Assembly: GCA_019633425.1 (NCBI GenBank)
Contig: WSUB01000019.1
Location: forward strand, 1-64,000
Reading direction: 5' to 3'
Source of the DNA: Tulasnella sp. 424
Lineage: Eukaryota > Basidiomycota > Agaricomycetes > Cantharellales > Tulasnellaceae
DNA: 64,000 bases
Shown here: piece after piece, positions 1-9,909 of the stretch
Position numbering within the stretch: position 1 is the stretch's first letter
Layout: each line of letters starts with the position of its first letter
The notes under the pieces: generated by a model
Told to the model about the DNA's origin: nothing
The model's database searches: none
What the model saw: only the letters and a program-made list of their open reading frames with translations
Translations under genes and position numbers: made by a program

Positions 1-49
1 AATGAAGTGTCGCGGACAACTATAAAGTGCTATATATTTTTCCTTGCAG

Positions 50-170
50 CTATCCCGAAGGATGGATTTTCCTGATGTTGGGCAACGTTGCCTGCAATGG
101 AGCGAGACGCACAATTACCCCGGGCCAGCCTCGCCGCGTAACCGGTCTAAACGTGGACGACGATTGCTGA
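50..170 (+). CDS. Possible last exon of a gene truncated by the left window edge
   Basis: A good 3-prime splice signal (TTCCTTGCAG) ends at base 49. Reading the following bases with one base left over from an upstream exon gives a 39-codon open frame, starting with residues like YPEGWIFLML and closing with a TGA at 168-170. I do not recognise the protein. Competing frames on both strands are also open here, so this is only a candidate terminal exon whose upstream part would lie outside the window. Confidence 0.2.
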
Positions 171-1309
171 GAGTCACCCTTGTGGTGCGGTCGTTGGTGC
201 AACTTCTGAACTTCTGTAGTCTTGTAGGTCAATTTCCCTGGCCGTGGAATGAGGAAGAAGCTGCCACGATTCAAGGTCCAGCGGTCATTCTTCTGGAGAG
301 GAAAGAGGACGTTGCTGAGCATATATGGAGTGCTTAGTTCAGTAGGCCAGTGGCTATTTACGGGAACAATAATAGTCTGTAGGGTTTCCTTTCTTTAGAA
401 TCATTCTCACCTCCCGCCTTGATATTTTCATGCTTCCGGTCGGACACTCTAGTTTTTTTTCCTATCATAATACATCTCAAAACATCACCTCTCGTACTGT
501 GTCGCAATATATCTTGGTCGCCAAAGTCGGACCGCTATATTCTGTTCAGATACCGCCCCACGTGCCCCAGCGTCCTCCTCATATGGAAGCCGTCCTACTT
601 CGAGGCTGCGAAGAACGTGTAAAATAGGAAGCTCGAGCGTATGGTAATGCCGAGCTTGATGCCGAAAAAATGTTGTCCAAGTTACAAGTTGGGCAGTGTC
701 CGTGACCTTTATAATTAGCAATATACTCTCCGCTTCCCGGCGGATTTACGAAAGCAAGTGTAATCTGAGATGTTCTATCTACCAATCATGTTCCTCGAAC
801 GACGGTTTCGCGTACCAAGACTGTCTCCGATAGTAAATGAGCCTTCACACACCCCTCGTTGCAGTTCCAAGCCATTTGAACGCACGCTCGGCTAATTCGG
901 ACAGATTATATACCTCCGGCCGTATCCGAGAGGGCCACTCAAATCCTTATCTGCCGGTTGAGGTGGTCCGGTCTTTGAAATTCTTTCTATAAATATCTCT
1001 CCCTCTCCACTGCTTAGACGACCCTGCAAAGTGGGGCGTTCGGTATCCTCGATCGAAGCAAGTCTGACGATGCATTGACGTTTAGGTCAAGCAAGGGTGG
1101 AGAGAGAGGGAGCGAGAAAGAGGGAGAGGTGCCACGGCTAAATCTGAGATTGTGGCTTCATGACAAAAATAGAAGGAATTCGAAAACATGCCTGCTGACA
1201 TCCCGGGGGGCATCCCACCATTCGAAGTCCTTCTGTCTCCCTCGTTTCTTTTCAGACCTTGCCGATAGCTGCGGGATACCGTGCTGCCTGAACCCTTAAC
1301 AGAGGCGTC

Positions 1310-1406
1310 GTGATTGGCTATTTCACTGAGCTGTGTCAGCTAACGCCTTTCGGGGCTTGGTGATTGGCCGTGTCATTGAGCCGTGTCCTAACGCCTTTCG
1401 GGGCTA
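1310..1406. repeat. Two-unit imperfect direct repeat, about 48-50 bp
   Basis: Unit one starts at GTGATTGGCTATTTCACTGA and ends in ACGCCTTTCGGGGCT. Unit two (from 1360) repeats GTGATTGGCC, a GAGC.GTGTC core and the same ACGCCTTTCGGGGCT ending, with a small internal deletion. No coding frame is apparent. It may be a local duplication in spacer DNA. Confidence 0.75.
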
Positions 1407-3337
1407 GCAAAGGATGGTTCCATATTTGGGTTTGCAATGCACGTTGCGCACGACCGGCTTAAACGCACGCCATACTCGATCTAAACTTTTGGCGCCTCAA
1501 ACGGAGGTAAACTGTGAGGCATGAGTCCATAGCCACAAAACGGTCTTTTCTTTCCCTAGTACATACAAGCGTTTACGCCTCCTAATGGGTTTGCTCGAGT
1601 CAGCGCCTCAAAATGGTAATACCGAAACGACATGCAGCAGGACTCGAGATTGCTTGTCTCTCGGTAACGATTTCGTCCCATCACGCGTACAAAAATTCAA
1701 GCTCCGAATTCTGCCGGCGATTTACACTTCCAAAAGACCTGCGAACCTTGTCGAATGAAGTAAAGGCTGAATTGGCCACGCAGAGTCCACATGCGTAGCT
1801 CTCATGCCCTTTCCCCTCCGGCCTCAAAACCAGCCTATCAGAGTTCGCCATTGAGCCACGCCACCCGCACTGCCGCAAAAACACCTTTGTTCAGGTGTTC
1901 GATGGAATGTGCCGAGGGAAGGGGTAGAACGTGTTCAGGACCGTTGTGCAGGGATAAGGGCGTCACCAATGACGCGGATGTGACATTATCGAGGAGAGGT
2001 CTGGGCCACTTCTCTTTTAGATCGCCCTACCACTGCGTTGGGACTGTCTGATCCTGATGCCTTCCTAATTCTTCGCTGAGCATCGAGCGCGACTCGGGTC
2101 CTCGCAGGTCGGAAACGAGGCTATCTCAACGTAAAAAAGCAAAAGAGGTAAGCTTAAGCTGAGTTCAAGCTCTATTCGGAAATAGATTCCATGTGCTGAA
2201 CTGAATTCGGACCTGAGTGCAATGCAAAGGCCAGGTTTGAAGGGAAAACAGGTGGGTCGTTCTTTGCTCCATCGGACGGATCACTGCTGAGTTGCTATGA
2301 GATCTCGGGTCCCGTTTCTTTGGGATGCAGGATCACAAACCTGTTGACAAAGAAAGGAAAACGCTAAACGGAGAACTACGTTGCTTGGAGGGGTGGAGAG
2401 AGAGAGTGCAGTGTCGAAACAACGGACCGGTGAAAGGAAATCAACGAAGAGAGATACACCCACGTACAGGGTGCTGTAAGGTGAAAGGAGTGAAGTGGAG
2501 CCTTCCCGCAATATCAATCTCTGATGTGCGGGGTCGAAATGATTTCAAGCGGAACGTAAAAGAAAAAATGTTTCTCCCCTCCCGGTCGCCGAGGATGATT
2601 TTTACACACCGATAATGTGTGCACCCTTTGGACGGCGGAGAAGCGGATTCGTATTGCTTTCGTAGCTTTTCCGTAATGTAACTCGAGGTCGCGGTCGTCG
2701 GCAGGACCCGGTTCTTCATCTGTCAGGAGCTGTCAGGGCGATTCATGTGACTGAACAACCTGGGATGCTCGCTTTCAATCGGATTGTAGCTTTTCGCTTT
2801 TGCCCCACTCACCTCTCTTTTGTGGATGGGACATGTGAAAGAATGATATCATTTCTTCGTAAGAGGTGAAAAACAGAATTTAAGCTCTTTTTTATCGAAT
2901 TTCCCGATGGAAACAAAATAAAAGATCTCTTCGCCCCCTATTCCCCATTCATGAGTGGGGGAGACTCGATCTCGAACATTCGGGCTTTTCGGGAACGTTC
3001 CACGCGATTATCGTTTTGTTTTGGCTTTTTCTTTTGTCTCCTATTGAGATAGAGAAATGAAAATAAGGTTGTTTTGTCGTCTACCCTGAGGTTGTGAGGG
3101 GTTCAGTGGAGTGGGAGAATGTGTGACTCTCTTTTTGCCAGGTGCTTAAATTCCCTGTAACCTACTGTAACGTAACCCCCGTCGGGTTACGCCTTTGACG
3201 GTCGAATGTTCCGGCACCTTATGGAAAAAGGTATCATGTGTTTATGTAACCAGGTGAGTTGGAGGTGGAGCTGAGCGTGGTATCCAAGTCGGCGTTGAAC
3301 GCCTTTTTGTCATCTTATTGATCTCAATCGATGCTAG

Positions 3338-3535
3338 GTCCGGATACGCTCTCTGCCGGGATTAACAAAGTGGAGTGCACTGTACCTTGGCTTGTCAAAA
3401 GCGGCGCGGCAAAGAAAGACAGAAAACTGCGGCAAAGTATAGATGTACTTGTAGCGTAACTTGCGCGTCCGTATATGCTCTCTGCCGGGATTTACAAAGT
3501 GGAGTGTACCTTGGCTGTCAAAAGCGGCACGGCAA
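3338..3535. repeat. Spaced direct repeat, about 70 bp per unit
   Basis: The stretch at 3338-3411 (GTCCGGATACGCTCTCTGCC, then a GGGATTAACAAAGTGGAGTG block and a CAAAAGCGGC-GCGGCAA end) recurs at 3466-3535 with a few substitutions and a short deletion. The intervening spacer is about 55 bp. Neither unit carries a convincing open frame. Confidence 0.75.
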
Positions 3536-4027
3536 GATAGATCAAGGCGTACTGCCGCACTCCGGAGCTCCTCTCTGGCCTTGCCGACCTACTTATCCGC
3601 AGCTATCAAAAAACGATCGTGGAGCATGGTGAGGCCAATTTGCAAAGAGTAGTATGCTATTTTCTCGGGGAAAATATAAAACTCAATACCCTGAGGTAAC
3701 ATACACGTACAGAAACACAAATGCATAGTGGAGCCGAGTCAGTGTGGCACACACAACGGAGAATTTTTCCCCGATACAGTGTTGTTGTCCTTCGTTCGGG
3801 GTTTTAGACCTTCACGTGATCCAGATTGTTCTCTTGGTTGATGACATCACAAGGGTGTTCATGTGTGCCGCCTTCGCTCAACCTTGAAATCTGATCTTCT
3901 TGATACACGCGTGTCGGGGTCTAGATCTGGAACCGGTGGGCGGACCCTCTCTCTCTGAGTGCGCGGTTCAGTATATAACGAGTGTAGGTCGTTGATCCGT
4001 AACGTGCCTCCTGCCGCTAGTCATCAA

Positions 4028-4039
4028 GGGGGGGGGGGG
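4028..4039. repeat. Run of 12 G
   Basis: Homopolymer upstream of the BTB-like gene. Its length is likely to be unreliable in an assembly. Confidence 0.8.
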
Positions 4040-4571
4040 TGTGGAAGGAAAGGGAAAGGAAAAGAAGGAGGGGTGCGAGGGAACGGGTCGATGGTTGCCT
4101 GTTGAGTGAAGGGGGAGAAGCTGTTCCAGTGGTAAGGGACTCGGAGTGGAGCGGGAAAAGAAGACAGCTGGAGGTCGAGCGAACGAGAGAGGGAGGGATG
4201 GAATAATATTGCAAGAGTTGATTGCATACCCCGCAACGAATAGACCCGCGTCGAGATTTCAAGTAACACCAAAACCACTCCCAATCTTCGCTTCCTCACC
4301 TTCCCGCTCGTTCTCTTTCCAGTCTGTCCCGCGCCCCCCCCATCCCTCCCCTACCCTCGATTTCGATTCTAAACCAGACTCCCGCCCTCCTCCTCCCCCT
4401 CCCCTACCGCATCAAATTCCCCTCCAAACGACCACCATCACTTCGCCCTTAGACTCTGTGACTTTACGCTTTGTTACGCGCGATTTCTTTTTTCAAACGT
4501 TCGCCCTCTCGCCCTCTATCTCTCCGTGTGTCGAGTCGCGCCACAGGAAAGGAAACCTTCGAGACCGACTT

Positions 4572-6122
4572 ATGCAGTCCCATCAGATGGCAGGACAACA
4601 GCATTTGATTGGATTGGGGTTGGGATTGGATGGTAGTGCCGGTACCGGTTACTCGTACGCTTTGAAGCAGCAACAGCCCATGTTGCCTATGCTGGGTGGG
4701 TCATCCTCCTTGACGGACTCAAAGTTACTCGGCATGGGCATCTCCCCGTACTTGACGCCTCCGGTACGTTATATATTTCTCTCTTCACTGTCTACCTACC
4801 CATTCGTGCATACGAGGGAGAAGGCAGATAGGAAAAGTCGCGAAGTGGAGTTGTGTGCTCACCTTACTCTTTACGCTTTGGCCCCCCGTTGATAGCACTC
4901 CTCCATCGAGCTAGACTTGGGTCTCAGTCCAGATCCAAATTCCGGCACCAACACCATTCACGCTTCACCTTCCGCATCCCCTCCATCCAACCCAACAGCA
5001 GCGCCAACAGCACTCCAACAGCAAATCGCGATTTCCACCGCTTTCTATCCGGGTTCCTCCATTTTCGGGAGGCAGTTCGCGTCCCTCCATCCGGATCTCG
5101 TCGTGCAAAGCGGAGATGGAGTCTTTTTCTACATTCATCTCGCCCTGATCCTGACCAAGTCGCAAAACGGATTTGGTGGACTCCTCCCCGGTAGCCTTGT
5201 TGGTGCGGGTGCGGGTGCTGCGCAGGGCGGCAGCGAGCAAACAGGCAACGGCGGCGGCGCGTCGGGGTACATGGACACCCCGCTCCTCACTCCCGACTGC
5301 AGTGAGCCAACGCCCCCTGGTTCTCCTCTCAGCGCAACTGGCAGAGGTCGACCGTCGACATCCTCTTCTTCTTCGTCTTCGTCCAACGCCACGCCCCCAT
5401 CAGACCCTGCTCTCCCAACACTAATCTCCCTCCCCGAATCATCAGGGGTGATCAACATCCTCTTCCACGTCCTCTACAACACCACCTCCTTCGCTCGCTA
5501 CTCGCCCGATTTCGAAACGGTTTCGGCCGTTTTGCCCTTTATGCGTAAATACGGATTCGACGTTGCTGAAACGTTGGGAACCGGAGCGGGGAGCAGCAAC
5601 ACCAACAACGGGGCGGCGGTAGCTTCTTCGGAAGTGATGCAAACGTTGTTGAGCTTCGCTCGAGAACGGCCGTTGGAGGTGTACACCCTTGCTGCCCAAT
5701 ACGGGTTGCGCGAGCTGGCTGTTGCGGCGAGCCCGTACACGCTTGACGTCAGCTTATCGAATCTCACGGATCAGCAGAGCGTGGCGATGGGACCTCTATA
5801 CCTAAAATGGCTGTTCTTCCTGCACTTGGGCCGCGCAGAGGCGCTAAAACGTATCCTCGTAAAACCATTCGAACCTCATCCCGCTGGCTTACCTGGCTCG
5901 ACGTGCACAGAAGACGATCGTAGTGCGATGGGTCGTGCCTGGGGACTGGTGACGGCGTACATCTTGAGCCTGCCGAGCACGCAGAACATGAGCGTAGGCA
6001 GCTTGAGCAGCACGTACGGCAGTTTGATGGGGAGCGTGAAGTGCCAGAGGTGTAAAGAGCAGCTTGGGAGGACGATTGAAGAGATTGTGAGAGGGTGGGG
6101 TGGTGTGCAGAACACGATATAA
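4572..6122 (+). CDS. BTB/POZ-like domain protein of basidiomycete type
   Basis: Two exons, 4572-4763 and 4896-6122, with a phase-0 intron (GTACGT...TAG), give 472 aa. The first about 115 residues are Gly/Ser/Gln/Pro rich. A BTB-like core follows: a VFFYIHLALILTKSQNGFGG segment, a long Ser-rich insert, then LPESSGVINILFHVLYN with an FETVSAVLPFMRKYGF helix pair, a YTLAAQYGLRELAVAAS segment and a C-terminal CQRCKEQL motif. This order is typical of large basidiomycete BTB families, which often act in protein-protein contacts or as Cullin-3 adaptors; the role here is unknown. The frame is open upstream of 4572, so the start is inferred from the first ATG near the spliced exon. The protein carries large inserts compared with usual family members. 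Confidence 0.72.
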
Positions 6123-7710
6123 GTGGTTGAAGGGGGGATCAGCGCGAGGGAAAGAAGTGATCGTCGTCATTCTGTTTATGGGTGAGTTTTCCTCCTGATG
6201 ATGATGGGATCTACGTGTGTAGCTTCCTGCCCTCGTCGGTCCAGGGCGTGGTGAGCTCATTTGTATTGACGTCATTGATCGTTTGCAGATCATTTCGCCT
6301 TCTCAATAGCCTGGTCCCTCCCCTCCCCGACAAACAATTCGTCATTTTCCGATATTATACCCCCACTTCTTTTAACTCTTATTACACACACACGCACGTT
6401 CATTCGTCATTGTTCTATCAACGTCGAGTGGCCGGTCGTGCTACATTATCGCTACCTGCCACTCTACCCTCACCTACCCTCTCTCACCATCAGTGTCTAC
6501 CCAACGAAACAATAACGCTGAATGCTGTACACGTAATGCATTCGATTCACACAACCTTATATTCGTACAATGCGGCATTCTTGGAGGATCAACTCTCTAT
6601 ACACGAAAAGAGTCCTCAATGTCGTCCGTCTTTCTTCTTCTGTTCTTTGTACCGTGGGCGGCATGAAGTTGTCCTGCCCGTTCTCTCTTCCTCTTCTACT
6701 GTATACAAAGGTTTTACTTCTTTTCCCTCTTATCCAGTTTGAGAATTACGTTTATGCTTTCCAAGTCTTTCTTCTCGTTCCGATCGTGCCTTCTCTCTCC
6801 CTTCCCCCCTCCCCAAGCCCACTGATTACCTATGCGCGTCGATCGTCTCTTCTCCTTCTCTTTTTCTCGTCTTCTAGTTCTTTCTTTCCTCTCTCTAGCA
6901 TCGTTTGTATCCCGAAATACGAAATACCTGTACACTCGGTCTCGTCTACTACTACCTCCCCTATACAGTCTTGTGTTTTTCCGTGTCTCCATTGATGATC
7001 ATGGGTGGAGTGGCAGCCGGCGGGCGCGCAATGCAACCCGCATTCACGTTGGGGAGGGAGCGAGTTTGTTTTGGCGACCCTGCTTGAACCCCAAGGACGT
7101 TCCGACTGTTTCAGAGCTGCTGACCATTCACATGAAAAGCTGTGCCGTCGTGGACAACCGTATCCGAGCTCGCTTGGTTGCTCGTCTGCCGTGGCCAGGG
7201 CGGAGGTCTTTGCCTTGAAACTTTTGGGGAAGGCGAAAAAGCTCGCGGACTGTCGGGAGGGAACATGTAGGTTTACCTTTTCGGATAGCATTTTGTGGCT
7301 GAATAGAAATGTGAATATATATTGTATTCGGTACCGAATTATATTCAACCGTTGGGAGTAATAAGATTTCCAAATCCGCAGACCCCGTGTTTGTCCTCCG
7401 TTGACGTCACCCAACCTTGGCATAGATGTATTTAAATACCCTCCCTCTCTCAACTCTATCCTTTCCCAGCAGAACGAACTTTGTCCTTCTCCTCTCCCTC
7501 CCCCTCCCTTCCTTTACATACACTCCCTTTTTTTGCCTCCTCACTTGCTCTTTTCAACGAACCTCTCCTTCAGTACTTGGTGTCTCTTCGCTCACGCACG
7601 CTCCGGCAGTGGACGTTACTACATCGTCGCCACCTCAACCCACCCAAAAAGACTCGCTCGCTCTTTCTTACATCTCTCTTGACGTATCAACATTCACTTG
7701 GAAAGAAAGG
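6123..7710. other. Non-coding spacer and upstream region of the broken unknown gene (left unit)
   Basis: The 3-prime flank of the BTB-like gene runs to about 6327, where the left duplicated unit begins. The rest matches 12420-13758 with many small indels. It holds pyrimidine-rich tracts and a CRE plus TATA-like pair (listed separately). A short frame around 7005-7218 (with GASLFWRPCL) has a counterpart in the right unit, but indels between the copies do not respect codons, so I treat it as non-coding. Confidence 0.55.
7402..7438 (+). promoter_or_regulatory. CRE palindrome plus TATA-like box (left unit)
   Basis: A perfect TGACGTCA (7402-7409, the ATF/CREB-type site) lies 27 bp upstream of TATTTAAATA (7429-7438), followed by a pyrimidine-rich stretch and the ATG at 7711. 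The same pair with identical spacing occurs in the right unit. Function is inferred from conservation and position. Confidence 0.5.
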
Positions 7711-9375
7711 ATGCACAAGATCCGATCACTCGCGCGAAGAAGCTCCGGGCGCGTCAACGCTCCTCCACCTCGACGGGTTTCATCCCGCCAAGAAAAGCGA
7801 GCCTCGCATTCTTCAGCTCGGAAACAACCACCTCCGTCAGAGGCGGCTCCTGAAGTGGACGTTGGACGTGCTGCTCATTCAAGTGCGGGTACCAACTTGA
7901 ATGCCCTGGCGTTGTTTGGCAAGAAGATCTTTGGGAGTCGTCACCATCGTCATCGTCATCATCATCATCATCATCAACCAAGCGTCGGAACGGGTGAAGT
8001 TGCTAATACGCCGACTCTTCGCCGAGTCCGTCATGGTCCGAAGTACCCATCGCTGGACCTCATGGGTGTCTACGCGAGTTCGGGCAGGCCGAGACGAGGA
8101 AACCAGATGAACACGCTGTCTGGTGGAACGAGTTTGATGGATATTCAGGCGTTTGTGCACGCGAACCGTGCTACGACCGATATACGATTGCATGATGAAG
8201 TGTCTGACATATTCTTGGAGTCGAATGGCCGCAGGGCGTCTGAGGCCGCTCGTGGGCGGGAGTCGTCCGTGAGTCTCGTGACCCTGGAAGGTCAGGAGGG
8301 GGAAATGCCGCTGGAGGATGTGGAGGTGGCTGGTTCTACCTATCTTCGACCTGCTGCTGGTGCTGAGAGATGCCAGGAAGAAGACCGAGAAGGAAGGAAC
8401 TATTGGATCGAGTCTTCACCACCCACTCCTCTACCTCGCCGCTCGTTCAAGACTTCTGCGCCTCTTCCTCCTCGCCGTCATCAAAAGAAGGGAAGCAACT
8501 CATCTCTCACTCGCTCGACGTCGCTCAAAGTCGACCAGAAGATCGTCAACCACAAGGACCTTGACCTCGTCGTTCAACGTGGAGACTATGCAAGGCGGTG
8601 TCGACGGACGGGTGCTCCTACCACGAAAACTCGCATTTACCGTAGAGGAGGGAATACGGTTGCACTACCACCGCCTCCGATGTGTCCTCTTGTCGCCGAA
8701 GTGTTCGCTGTCGAGGACACTGTGAGGAGGAATAGGGAGGCTGCTTTGGAATCGTTGATGGGCAGGATTTGTCAGTCAGGATAAGAAAGAGGTGGTGGAA
8801 GTCGTGAAGAATGAAGATATGAAGCGGGTGGAGGCTACGCCTGCGGGCAGTGAACTTGAAGACTTGCCGACGAGGACGTGGTGTTGAGGACGATCCGAGC
8901 CCGGACGTCGTTGTCCGAGCTCGCCGACTTCTTCCTCCAGGTCTCCTCTGCGATGGAGGCGATCTACGCGGGGGAGTCCTACGTCTCGATCAAGTACCGC
9001 ACCGAAAACAAAAGCGTTCACCTGAACGCACCCGCCATGACCGGCCAAGAGAACCCCCCGGATGGGGAGTTGAGCCGCTTCACCTCTCAGATATTCGGAC
9101 GCTTCCCTCTCCCTCCTACGGTTCCGGAAGTACCCAAGAAGAGAAGTAGTATTGAGACGGGCTTCCCGTTTGGCTTCTCTCTTTCCGACTTCCAGAGGCA
9201 GGAGAAACGCACGTTGCCTGTGTCGGAGGTGACGTCGGTCCGCCCGGGTAGGCCGTTGAAGTCCAAGGACCTTGAATAGCTGGTGAGTCAAAGCATGTAG
9301 GACCAGCTATTATTGAGGCTAACATGCTGTTTGTAGCCTTGTATCGAACCTGCTGATCGCATTGCCGGGGTTCGT
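7711..9375 (+). pseudogene. Broken left copy of the unknown duplicated gene
   Basis: Starts with the same MHKIRSLARRSSGRVNAP N-terminus as the intact paralogue at 13759. The frame stays open to 8784, where four extra bases (around 8770-8780) shift it into a stop. Small compensating indels follow, and the family sequence resumes in frame from about 8878 (IRARTSLSELADFFLQVSSA). An AAG-to-TAG change makes a second stop at 9277-9279, exactly at the splice junction. Beyond it about 325 bp found in the right copy are missing, which removes the last exon. A His-rich tract near residue 75 is longer than in the paralogue. Assembly error could explain single indels, but not all four lesions. Confidence 0.75.
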
Positions 9376-9909
9376 CCTTTCTCCACTGCATTCACGCCAT
9401 TTTACCATTTCCAGCAAACGCCCACGAATCCGCAGAATGCCCATTCCCCTCTCATCCCCTTTTTATTAATAATACAGCTTCGCATCATTCTACCTGTCAT
9501 TTCTACGAACCAATCACGCCCTTTCCTCTTCCAGGGTCCACTTGCTCAGTACATATCATTTCTCCCATTCTTAACATTATTGCTTATTCGGTTTCTTGGG
9601 CTTTAGTGCCGTCGTTTCTTCTTCTATGTGTCTTTGTGTGTACCGACCTATGTGTATGCGCCTTGTAATTACACGATTCCTGTTGCTACCATCGTGCTAG
9701 TGATGGGAGGGATGTCTATGGTGGCCTGGGAAACCTGTGTGTCGTCTGTCATGATGAGGACATTGAGGAGTCAGTCCTCGTCTCTCGGGTCAGACGTTGA
9801 CCCTCCATTAACCTGTTTGTATCGCGTGGGAGTCGTTGCGGCCATCCACGTCCCAAAGCAACCACCTGCTCTTTACTTCGACCTGGAACCCAAAACTGAA
9901 GTCAAAGCC
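9376..9909 (+). other. Upstream region of the left Grr1-like gene
   Basis: Collinear with 15730-16219 of the right unit, joined directly to the broken gene by a deletion. A frame in phase with the Grr1-like gene is open from 9628, but the right copy does not preserve it, so it is probably 5-prime UTR or promoter. Confidence 0.5.

Larger units (their letters stand above)
1..4571. other. Left non-coding region, no supportable complete gene
   Basis: Open frames here are short (under 100 codons), overlap on both strands and resemble no protein I recognise. The stretch is AT-to-GC mixed, with a pyrimidine-rich part from about 4270 to 4470 that probably belongs to the promoter or 5-prime UTR of the BTB-like gene that follows. 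Two small direct repeats and a 12-G run are listed separately. A decayed transposon cannot be ruled out by eye. Confidence 0.5.

Noticed and set aside
4146..4571. Upstream extension of the BTB-like protein from an earlier in-frame ATG
   Set aside because: The sequence is pyrimidine-rich leader without domain content; the ATG at 4572 gives a compact start just before the spliced exon.
7005..7218. Small gene upstream of the unknown gene, with a counterpart at 13052-13330
   Set aside because: Indels between the two copies shift the frame and most differences change residues, so there is no sign of coding constraint.
9628..9909. In-frame N-terminal extension of the left Grr1-like protein
   Set aside because: The right copy does not keep this frame (it is closed before 16220), and the conserved protein starts at the later ATG with xVFREPDVSP.
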